A stretch of 5,297 nt of DNA from Lachnospiraceae bacterium UBA6452 (GTDB lineage Bacteria; Bacillota; Clostridia; Lachnospirales; Lachnospiraceae), in the NCBI GenBank assembly GCA_002441865.1, contig DJNY01000163.1, forward strand, positions 662-5,958, read 5' to 3'. Shown piece by piece: positions 1-5,297 of the stretch (position 1 is its first letter; the number at the start of each line of letters is the position of its first letter). The translations under genes and the position numbers were made by a program. The notes under the pieces were generated by a model, which worked only from the letters and a program-made list of their open reading frames with translations, did not search any database and had not been told where the DNA came from.

Positions 1-1319
1 TGATGGGATTTACACAGCTCTTTACCGGTATTGTGACCATTCTGGGAACACTGATCATCATGCTGACGCTGAATGTCGGCATTACCTGTGTCGTTGTCGT
101 GGTAACACCGCTTTCTCTGTTCGTTGCCAACTTCATTGCAACACACACTTATGCGATGTTCCGTGAGCAGTCGGTAACCAGAGGAGAGCAGACAGCACTG
201 ATCGATGAAATGATTGGAAATGCAAAGGTCGTAAAGGCATTCGGACAGGAAGAGGAAGCGATCGCCCGCTTTGACGAGATCAATGACAGATTGCAGAAAT
301 GTTCGCTGAAAGCAATCTTTTATTCTTCCCTGACAAATCCAAGTACCCGTTTTATCAACAGCCTTGTATATGCAGGTGTCGGACTGACAGGTGCATTTGC
401 CGTTATCGGCGGGAAGATGACAGTCGGACTTCTGTCCAGTTTCTTAAGCTACTCCAATCAGTATACAAAGCCGTTTAATGATGTATCCGCAGTCATTACG
501 GAGCTGCAGAATGCCATTGCCTGTGCGGGAAGGATTTTTGAGCTGATCGAGGAACCGTCCCAGATCCCGGATGCGGAGGATGCAGTTGTGCTGACAGATG
601 CAAAAGGCAATGTAACGGCAGAACACGTATATTTCTCCTACACACCGGAACAGCAGCTTATTCAAGATTTCAACCTTCAGGTACAGCCGGGACAAAATAT
701 TGCGATCGTAGGACCGACAGGTTGTGGTAAGACAACGATCATCAACCTGCTGATGCGTTTTTATGATGTAAACAGCGGCAAGATCTGTGTCGATCAGACC
801 GATATCCGTGATATGACAAGAAAGAGCCTGCGTTCTTCCTATGGTATGGTATTGCAGGAAACATGGCTGAAATCCGGTACGATCCGCGATAATATCAAAA
901 TGGGTAAGCCGGAGGCAACTGATGAAGAAATGATAGAAGCAGCAAAGGCAGCCTATGCAGATCCGTTTATCCGCCGTATGCCAAAAGGATATGATACGGA
1001 GATCGGAGAAGACGGTGGCATGCTATCACAGGGACAGAAGCAGCTTTTGTGTATTTCACGTATTATGCTGGCACTTCCGCCTATGCTGATCCTGGATGAA
1101 GCAACCTCTTCCATTGATACAAGAACAGAGCTGAAGATCCAGAGTGCCTTTACACGTCTGATGGAAGGCAGAACGAGCTTTATCGTAGCACACAGACTGT
1201 CTACGATCAAAGATGCGGATCTGATCCTTGTCATGAAAGACGGAAATATCATTGAACAGGGTAACCATGAACAGCTTCTGGCAAAGAAGGGCTTTTATGC
1301 ACAACTGTATACAAGCTAG
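1..1319 (+). CDS. ABC exporter, fused membrane and ATPase domains (5'-partial)
   Basis: This is a membrane ATPase that would pump a lipid, drug or peptide-like substrate out of the cell. The frame is open to the window edge, so the first ATG (position 3) is internal. About 150 N-terminal residues (helices 1-2 and the first intracellular loop) are probably missing, since the family usually has 570-620 residues. Counting from that ATG, helices 3-4 lie at about 6-46, the second intracellular loop at 55-110, and helices 5-6 at about 117-165. The ATPase domain is complete: Walker A GPTGCGKTT (237-245), Q-loop Q285, exporter-type TEIGEDG (332-338), signature LSQGQ (341-345), Walker B LILDE with catalytic E366, D-loop SSID (369-372) and H-loop H397. 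All catalytic residues are present, so this half-transporter is not the degenerate type. Such proteins often work as heterodimers with an upstream-encoded partner, which cannot be seen here. The substrate cannot be told from the sequence. Confidence 0.95.
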   Translation, partial: MGFTQLFTGIVTILGTLIIMLTLNVGITCVVVVVTPLSLFVANFIATHTYAMFREQSVTRGEQTALIDEMIGNAKVVKAFGQEEEAIARFDEINDRLQKCSLKAIFYSSLTNPSTRFINSLVYAGVGLTGAFAVIGGKMTVGLLSSFLSYSNQYTKPFNDVSAVITELQNAIACAGRIFELIEEPSQIPDAEDAVVLTDAKGNVTAEHVYFSYTPEQQLIQDFNLQVQPGQNIAIVGPTGCGKTTIINLLMRFYDVNSGKICVDQTDIRDMTRKSLRSSYGMVLQETWLKSGTIRDNIKMGKPEATDEEMIEAAKAAYADPFIRRMPKGYDTEIGEDGGMLSQGQKQLLCISRIMLALPPMLILDEATSSIDTRTELKIQSAFTRLMEGRTSFIVAHRLSTIKDADLILVMKDGNIIEQGNHEQLLAKKGFYAQLYTS

Positions 1320-1343
1320 AAACAGAGTGTAAAAGGAGTCTGC

Positions 1344-2888
1344 ATGAAAGAAAAAATAACAGATATTTTTATGAAATGTATCATAGCTCTGGCAGGTCTG
1401 ATCCTGCTGGGGCTTAGTTTGTATGCGCTCCGTTATTCCTATCTTTTCCCGGTGGAATATCTGGAGATCGCGACCCCGCAGAAGGATTCTGTCTGGAAAA
1501 CGGTCGTGAGAGCGGCAGATTTGTTTTTTCTGCTGTTACTTGTCTCTTATGGGATCAAACGGGTCAGCTATCGGAAACAGAAGCTGTTGCAGGCAATGCT
1601 TGCCCTTATGTTTGTGCTTGCAGCCTTTTTCTTTATACAGGACGGAACGGTATATCAGGCGGGAAGCGATCCGTGGTATATCTGTGACAGCGCGGCAAAG
1701 TTCATAGAAGGAGATTACAGTCCGCTGCAGGCAGGCGGTTATCTGGATCAGTATCCTTATCAGCTCGGACTGACCTTGTATACGGAGCTTGTTTTCCGCC
1801 TGGCCGGTGTATGGAACGTAAAGGCACTTGTTTTTGCCAATCTGCTTGCTATGACGGCGGCACTTGTTTTCGGACAACTTTTCCTGAATAAACTGCATGT
1901 TATCTGGCAGGGCAGCAGCTTTTCTGTCTGTTATCTGTTGTATCTGCCGATCTATCTGTATCTGCCCTTTTTATACGGAGAAGCTCTGGCGATCTGCTTT
2001 ACCTTTGCCTTTTTATGGCAGCTTGCAGCCTTTCTGGAGGATCGGAAAAAACTGCGTATGCTGTGGATGGCGGCTTTTGCCTGTCTGATGGTCATATGCC
2101 GGGCAAATGCCATGATCGTACTGATCGCAGCGGCAATTATTCTGCTGCTGATGATGATCAGAAAATGGGATAAATGGTTGCTTGCAGCTATCCTTGTGAC
2201 CTTTGCAGCCGTGTTTGCCGGCAGAGGACTTGTGACATGGCAGTATGAGCTGCGGGCGGGAGAAAAGGTTTCGGATGGGATTCCGGTATCTGCCTGGATC
2301 TCTATGGGTATGATGGAGGATGTCCGGGGAAACGGCTGGTATAACGGTTACGGACCGGAGCTGTATGCAGAGTGTGGCTATGATGCGGAAGCAGTGGACC
2401 GGGAAGCCAAAGCTTACATGGCAGAACGGATCCGGGAATTTGGAAAAGATCCAAAAGCCTGTCTGGCCTTTTATAAAGGGAAAGCACTCAGCCAGTGGAA
2501 CGAGCCGACAGCAGAATCCCTTCTGGTACTCCGCGCAAGTGTCGATACCGAGCAGATATCAGATGGAAAATATAAGTTAATGTTTGGTAACTGGTATCAG
2601 CCTTATCTGTCATACATGAACAGCTATCAGTTTTTACTGTATCTGCTTGCCTTTTTTGGGTGTATCAGGCTTCTGACAGATAGATCCGGAAAGAAAGGAA
2701 CGGCAAAACAGTATCTGTTTGGCATACTGCCCCTTCTTCTGACCGGAGGCTTTTTGTTCCAGCTTTTATGGGAAGCAAAATCGCGCTATATTTATTATTA
2801 TATGGTGTTGCTTTTGCCGCTGGCAACACTGGGGATTTCTTTTGTTATAGAGCAGCAGGCAGTCTGGAAACACAGGATCAAACGTTGA
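1344..2888 (+). CDS. Multi-pass membrane protein, probable GT-C (GT39-like) glycosyltransferase
   Basis: This is a 514-residue integral membrane protein with about 12 hydrophobic segments (first at 9-29, then 55-98, a dense block at 157-296, and a C-terminal group at 428-502). Proteins of this type move a sugar from a lipid-linked donor to a cell-envelope acceptor on the outer face of the membrane. The support is a loop after the third segment with acidic residues near DPWY (109-112), followed by YLDQYPYQLGL (133-143), which resembles the YPxN/Q-G motif of Firmicutes GT39-like proteins. There is also a large soluble loop (about 300-425) with WISMGM and YNGYG motifs, and a C-terminal WEAKSRY (476-482) before the last helix. 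AAAAGGAG at 1331-1338 sits 5 bases before the ATG. The 24-base gap after the exporter gene suggests cotranscription. Donor, acceptor and any link to the exporter are unknown. A membrane protein of the same fold without transferase activity remains possible. Confidence 0.7.
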   Translation: MKEKITDIFMKCIIALAGLILLGLSLYALRYSYLFPVEYLEIATPQKDSVWKTVVRAADLFFLLLLVSYGIKRVSYRKQKLLQAMLALMFVLAAFFFIQDGTVYQAGSDPWYICDSAAKFIEGDYSPLQAGGYLDQYPYQLGLTLYTELVFRLAGVWNVKALVFANLLAMTAALVFGQLFLNKLHVIWQGSSFSVCYLLYLPIYLYLPFLYGEALAICFTFAFLWQLAAFLEDRKKLRMLWMAAFACLMVICRANAMIVLIAAAIILLLMMIRKWDKWLLAAILVTFAAVFAGRGLVTWQYELRAGEKVSDGIPVSAWISMGMMEDVRGNGWYNGYGPELYAECGYDAEAVDREAKAYMAERIREFGKDPKACLAFYKGKALSQWNEPTAESLLVLRASVDTEQISDGKYKLMFGNWYQPYLSYMNSYQFLLYLLAFFGCIRLLTDRSGKKGTAKQYLFGILPLLLTGGFLFQLLWEAKSRYIYYYMVLLLPLATLGISFVIEQQAVWKHRIKR

Positions 2889-2914
2889 TAGTATTGTCTT
2901 TTTTGGAGCAATAA

Positions 2915-2930
2915 ATTACAAATTTGTAAT
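2915..2930. promoter_or_regulatory. Perfect 16-base palindrome, possible operator
   Basis: ATTACAAATTTGTAAT equals its own reverse complement and lies between the glycosyltransferase stop and the regulator promoter. It is centred about 52 bases before the predicted transcription start. A U-tract does not follow it on either strand, so it does not look like a terminator. The AT-rich twofold symmetry suggests a dimeric DNA-binding protein. It is not a LytTR-type site, since those are direct repeats, and its TACA/TGTA arms are 4 bases apart rather than the 2 typical of BlaI/MecI operators. The binding protein is not identified. Confidence 0.45.
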
Positions 2931-2940
2931 AGAAAAAATG

Positions 2941-2968
2941 TTGCTATTTCCCTTTAGACTGGTAATAT
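2941..2968 (+). promoter_or_regulatory. Predicted sigma-A-type promoter of the LytTR/kinase operon
   Basis: A -35-like TTGCTA (2941-2946) lies 16 bases before a -10-like TAATAT (2963-2968). The -10 is preceded by TGG, which gives an extended -10 element (TGn). Each hexamer matches 4 of 6 consensus bases. The predicted start near 2975 would leave a leader of about 30 bases before the regulator gene. This was judged by eye, and the region is AT-rich, so other choices are possible. Confidence 0.45.
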
Positions 2969-2992
2969 AAGGAATATACAGACAGAGCAGAT

Positions 2993-2998
2993 GGGAAG
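2993..2998 (+). promoter_or_regulatory. Ribosome binding site that favours the ATG at 3007
   Basis: GGGAAG ends 8 bases before the ATG at 3007, a normal spacing. It is only 2 bases from the ATG at 3001 and overlaps the possible GTG start at 2998, so it argues against those two earlier in-frame starts. Confidence 0.5.
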
Positions 2999-3006
2999 TG
3001 ATGGAT

Positions 3007-3702
3007 ATGCTGCATATTGCCGTATGTGATGATGAACAGATCATTATGGAGCAGTTAAAAAAGCTTTTAGAAACATACAGACCGGATTGTATGGTGACGA
3101 TGTACTGCAGTGGCGAGGGACTGCTGGATGCATTTGATCAATATGATCTGATCTTTTTAGATATTGAAATGCCGCAGACAAACGGAATGGAATTGGCAGC
3201 GAAGCTAAGGGAGCTGCAATATGACGGAGAAGTGATATTTTTAACCAGCTATACCGATTATATGCAGGATGCTTTTAAGGTCAGGGCATTCCGGTATTTA
3301 CAAAAACCGATCCGGGAGGATCAGCTTGAAGAAGCACTTTGTGCGGCTGAGGAAGAATTTCAGCAGCAGTATCTGGTGCTGACCGGAGAGAAGGTACTTC
3401 GGATCAAGATCCGGGATATTCTGTATCTGGAGGCCGTACATAATGAAACTTATATCGTGACAAAGACCGGAGAGCTGGTAGTCAGATCGCCCATGCGGGA
3501 GATTTATGAGATGCTCGATCCGGCTGAATTTATCCAGACGCACAAATCCTATGTGGTAGCACTGCGTGCGATCCGCTATGTAGGCAATCAGGAAGTTGTG
3601 CTGCAGGAACTGCAGCCGCGCATTCCCTTATCCCGCCGAAGACAGCAGGAGGTAAGGAAAGCGTATATGGAATATATTAAAAAACACGCAATCTATTTAT
3701 AA
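3007..3702 (+). CDS. LytTR-family response regulator (AgrA/VirR type)
   Basis: This is a cytoplasmic transcription factor switched by phosphorylation from the kinase encoded 15 bases downstream. From the chosen start it has 231 residues, a normal length for the family. The receiver domain (about 1-115) starts MLHIAVCDDE, with the acidic pair D8-D9, the phospho-acceptor D52 in FLDIEMP, the T80/S81 switch region in FLTSY and K100 in LQKP. The LytTR DNA-binding domain (about 125-228) shows the typical YLEAVHNETYIV, FIQTHKSYVV and IPLSRRRQQEV segments. LytTR proteins bind pairs of 9-base direct repeats. The start at 3007 is preferred because of the spacing to GGGAAG and because relatives commonly begin right at this MLHIA-type strand. 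GTG at 2998 and ATG at 3001 are in-frame alternatives that add 3 or 2 residues. The targets are not known, but a candidate operator lies at 5004-5033. Confidence 0.93.
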   Translation: MLHIAVCDDEQIIMEQLKKLLETYRPDCMVTMYCSGEGLLDAFDQYDLIFLDIEMPQTNGMELAAKLRELQYDGEVIFLTSYTDYMQDAFKVRAFRYLQKPIREDQLEEALCAAEEEFQQQYLVLTGEKVLRIKIRDILYLEAVHNETYIVTKTGELVVRSPMREIYEMLDPAEFIQTHKSYVVALRAIRYVGNQEVVLQELQPRIPLSRRRQQEVRKAYMEYIKKHAIYL

Positions 3703-3717
3703 AAAGAGGAAAAAGGG

Positions 3718-5007
3718 ATGATCATTTCAAATGTATTGCTGTTTACGGTAGAGTTCCTGAAGACATATATAGCATCAGCCGGAATTTTTAAAATAAAGCA
3801 GAAGAGAAAAGTATTTTTCTTTTATCTGGCGGCTGTGCTGTTGCTTACAACACTGACTGTTTTTCAGAAAAATATGAATCGGTCTGTGCTCTTTGTCATT
3901 TTGACAGTCTTCACGTTATGCCTGAATGCGGCAGAATATAGAAAGATCTGGATGATTCCGGTCATTTATATTGTTGTGAGTATGTTGGACATTTTAAATT
4001 CACTGGTATTTATCCGCTGTCTGGGACTCACAATGGTGCAGATACAAGGAAATATTCTCTTGTATACGGCAATAAACAGTGTAATGCTGATCGGTTTGTT
4101 AGTCATATATGGTGTGCTGCGAAAGAAAAACCGGGAGGAGATACATTTGCCGACGCCTGCATATGCATCACTGTATATACTGGGTGGTGGGGCATCTCTC
4201 ATTTATCTGACCTGTGCACAATTGTCAATGATGAATGCATATAAGGCGATTTATCATAACCTCTGGCTGGGAGGGCTCATTTGTAGCGGCATTATTTTTC
4301 TGATCATTGGCGGACTGCTGTTTCATAAAACGGGCGAAAATGAATATTTGAAGCGGGAACAGGATATGAACAGAAAAATACTGGACGCGCAGGCAGATTA
4401 TTATACATTGCTTCTGGAAAAGAATAAGGAAATACGGGCGTTCCGCCATGATATCAAAAATCATCTGTATTGTATGACAATATTGGGAGAACAGGGACAA
4501 TATGGGGAACTGCAGGAATATCTTGAAAAAATAAGTCATTCTCTGGAACGTACAGGATTTGATATCAATACAGGAAATGAAATGGTGTCGGCAATTTTAA
4601 ATGATCTGTCATGCAGGTATAAAGAGGTACATTGTGAATGGCAGGGAAAATTACAGAGCCCATTTACACTGTCAAATTATGATATCTGCACAATATTTTA
4701 CAACCTGCTTTGCAATGCTTTTGAAGCGGCGGAGAAAACGAAGCAGAAAGAGATAACGGTACAGGTGAAATATTTGAATGATGCATTGTATGTTGTTATT
4801 CAAAATTACTTTGAACAAAACCCAGTAAAAGAAAAAGGCGTCTTTGTTTCTTCAAAGACAGAGGGAGATCATGGATTTGGTATTGAAAATGCCAAAATGA
4901 GTATAGAGCAGAATGGTGGTGTTTATGAAGCCAAAGTGGAAGGAAACAGGTTCATCACAGAGATCATCATACCGGAAACGAACTGTGAAACGACTGTTTT
5001 GGGCTGA
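3718..5007 (+). CDS. AgrC-like GHKL sensor histidine kinase (HPK10 type)
   Basis: This is a membrane sensor kinase of 429 residues that would phosphorylate the LytTR regulator encoded just upstream. The N-terminal half (about 2-203) has six or seven hydrophobic segments and no large outside domain, as in kinases that sense peptides or small hydrophobic signals in the membrane. A likely coiled coil (about 207-240) leads to the H-box FRHDIKNHL with phospho-acceptor H244. The ATPase part shows the N-box FYNLLCNAFEAAE (N329, N333, E336), IQNYF (N363) and the G-box HGFGIENAK (385-393). This layout is the AgrC/ComD/FsrC class. AGAGGA (3705-3710) lies 7 bases before the ATG. The gene uses about a dozen ATA isoleucine codons, whereas the exporter gene has about one, so its codon style differs from that of the first gene. 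The signal is unknown because no agrB or agrD gene is visible. Confidence 0.92.
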   Translation: MIISNVLLFTVEFLKTYIASAGIFKIKQKRKVFFFYLAAVLLLTTLTVFQKNMNRSVLFVILTVFTLCLNAAEYRKIWMIPVIYIVVSMLDILNSLVFIRCLGLTMVQIQGNILLYTAINSVMLIGLLVIYGVLRKKNREEIHLPTPAYASLYILGGGASLIYLTCAQLSMMNAYKAIYHNLWLGGLICSGIIFLIIGGLLFHKTGENEYLKREQDMNRKILDAQADYYTLLLEKNKEIRAFRHDIKNHLYCMTILGEQGQYGELQEYLEKISHSLERTGFDINTGNEMVSAILNDLSCRYKEVHCEWQGKLQSPFTLSNYDICTIFYNLLCNAFEAAEKTKQKEITVQVKYLNDALYVVIQNYFEQNPVKEKGVFVSSKTEGDHGFGIENAKMSIEQNGGVYEAKVEGNRFITEIIIPETNCETTVLG

Positions 5008-5042
5008 ACGGTAGCAATTCCGGGCTGAACGGCATCGCAATC
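5001..5042. repeat. Two-copy 21-base direct repeat, candidate LytTR operator
   Basis: GGGCTGAACGG occurs at 5001-5011 and again at 5022-5032, an exact 11-base direct repeat with a period of 21 bases (two helical turns). The first copy contains the kinase stop codon. Read on the minus strand, the copies give ACCGTTCAG (5012-5004) and GCCGTTCAG (5033-5025). These match the published LytTR consensus [TA][AC][CA]GTTN[AG][TG] at 9 of 9 and 8 of 9 positions, with the 12-base spacer known for AgrA-type sites. This fit is seen in the sequence; binding is inferred. A plain short tandem duplication of the gene end is the main alternative. Confidence 0.45.
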
Positions 5043-5058
5043 AAAAAACGAACAAGAT

Positions 5059-5100
5059 AAAATAAAAGCAGGTTAAGCATTGTGCTGACCTGCTTATTTT
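5059..5100 (+). terminator. Intrinsic terminator after the kinase gene
   Basis: AGCAGGT (5067-5073) pairs with ACCTGCT (5088-5094). Inside it, AGCA (5076-5079) pairs with TGCT (5083-5086) around a TTG loop, with one T-G wobble and one bulged A between the two helices. Outside, AAAAT/ATTTT flanks extend the stem, and a T-rich tail follows. The wobble pairs better in the + strand transcript, but the A-rich left arm could also make it work on the opposite strand. It lies about 50 bases after the kinase stop and closes the regulator operon. Confidence 0.85.
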
Positions 5101-5120
5101 ATGTAAAGGGGGTTGGATGT

Positions 5121-5171
5121 ATGTTATTGGACTGCTCGATTCTTTGGTGGCTTTTTAAACTGATCGGTTAA
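5121..5171 (+). other. Hydrophobic 16-codon micro-ORF with strong ribosome binding site (speculative)
   Basis: AAAGGGGG (5105-5112) ends 8 bases before ATG 5121, which opens a frame for MLLDCSILWWLFKLIG and a TAA stop. The peptide is hydrophobic with a Trp pair and one Cys. A second frame starts at ATG 5117 but has poorer spacing and gives 13 residues. The TAA overlaps an ATG at 5171 (TAATG) that opens a 20-codon, Lys/Arg-rich frame ending at 5233. The 5121 frame also stays open from its TAA to the window edge, so a broken longer gene is possible. No promoter after the terminator is obvious, and I recognise no family. Confidence 0.2.
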
Positions 5172-5297
5172 TGCAAGCCAAGAATACAAAAGACGAAAAT
5201 AAGCAAACAGATCGCCGAATCCAGACTCGATAATTATCCCATATCGTATCCGTGGTGTAATACATCATATCTATTCCAGATGCGGTTCGGCGATCCA
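5172..5297. other. Unassigned 3' flank
   Basis: No gene is convincingly supported here. A minus-strand frame is open from the window edge to a stop at 5155-5157 (46 residues, with internal Met codons), but it has no recognised motif. Several short overlapping frames exist on both strands. The main structure is the inverted repeat at 5210-5295. The segment may be a leader of a gene beyond the window, a structured RNA, or a decayed element. Confidence 0.3.
5210..5295 (+). repeat. 12-base-pair inverted repeat enclosing about 62 bases
   Basis: GATCGCCGAATC (5210-5221) pairs with GGTTCGGCGATC (5284-5295): ten perfect pairs, then a T-G wobble, then a C-G pair. The wobble is stable only in a + strand transcript. 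Inside are weaker possible hairpins, CGATA/TATCG (5228-5232 with 5242-5246) and a 5-base-pair stem around GGTGT/ACATC. The long closing stem is GC-rich in an otherwise AT-rich stretch. It does not look like a terminator because no U-tract is visible before the window ends. Confidence 0.5.

Noticed and set aside
3..5. ATG at the left edge as the true start of the ABC exporter
   Set aside because: It would leave a protein that begins at membrane helix 3 without the first two helices. The frame is open to the edge and there is no ribosome binding site to judge, so it is an internal Met.
2881..2889. Single LytTR consensus match (AACGTTGAT) upstream of the regulator gene
   Set aside because: There is no second box 21 bases away, and single matches are expected by chance at this frequency.
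2889..2930. Terminator after the glycosyltransferase gene
   Set aside because: The TATTG/CAATA stem is short and AT-rich, and the palindrome after it is not followed by a U-tract. Some read-through into the regulator operon cannot be excluded.
4852..5040. Minus-strand frame with repeated Arg-Ser-Ala heptads opposite the kinase end
   Set aside because: The repeat comes from the 21-base DNA repeat. Most of the frame lies inside the well-supported kinase gene and no ribosome binding site or domain supports it.
5001..5042. Start of a CRISPR array
   Set aside because: There are only two 11-base copies separated by 10 bases, much too short for CRISPR repeats and spacers.
5284..5297. tRNA 3' end, because of GGTTCG and a final CCA
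   Set aside because: No T-arm of 5 base pairs with a 7-base loop can be formed, no anticodon arm is visible, and the segment pairs instead with 5210-5221.

Overview
The window looks like a piece of a Firmicutes chromosome, most likely a gut-type clostridium such as a member of the Lachnospiraceae. The reasons are the moderate GC content, AGGAG-type ribosome binding sites, the style of the ABC exporter, and a LytTR regulator paired with a GHKL kinase. This placement is inferred from protein style and was not confirmed by a search.

All four clear genes lie on the + strand. From 1 to 1319 is the C-terminal part of an ABC exporter (the last four membrane helices plus a complete ATPase domain); its start lies outside the window. 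After 24 bases, with its own ribosome binding site, comes a 514-residue multi-pass membrane protein (1344-2888) that looks like a GT-C fold (GT39-like) glycosyltransferase. A 118-base gap follows. It holds a perfect 16-base palindrome and a plausible extended -10 promoter, and it appears to start a new transcription unit.

That unit encodes a LytTR response regulator (3007-3702) and, 15 bases later, an AgrC-like GHKL sensor kinase (3718-5007). Together they form an AgrA/AgrC-type two-component system. No agrB or agrD gene is visible, so the signal is unknown. At the kinase stop codon there is an 11-base direct repeat with a 21-base period that fits the spacing and consensus of LytTR operators. 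A strong hairpin terminator (5059-5100) closes the unit.

The last 197 bases (5101-5297) hold no confident gene. They contain a 16-codon hydrophobic micro-ORF behind a strong ribosome binding site, and a 12-base-pair inverted repeat that encloses about 62 bases and runs to the window edge. No complete, clearly new system can be shown here. The best leads are the candidate LytTR operator at the end of the regulator operon and the micro-ORF with the hairpin downstream.
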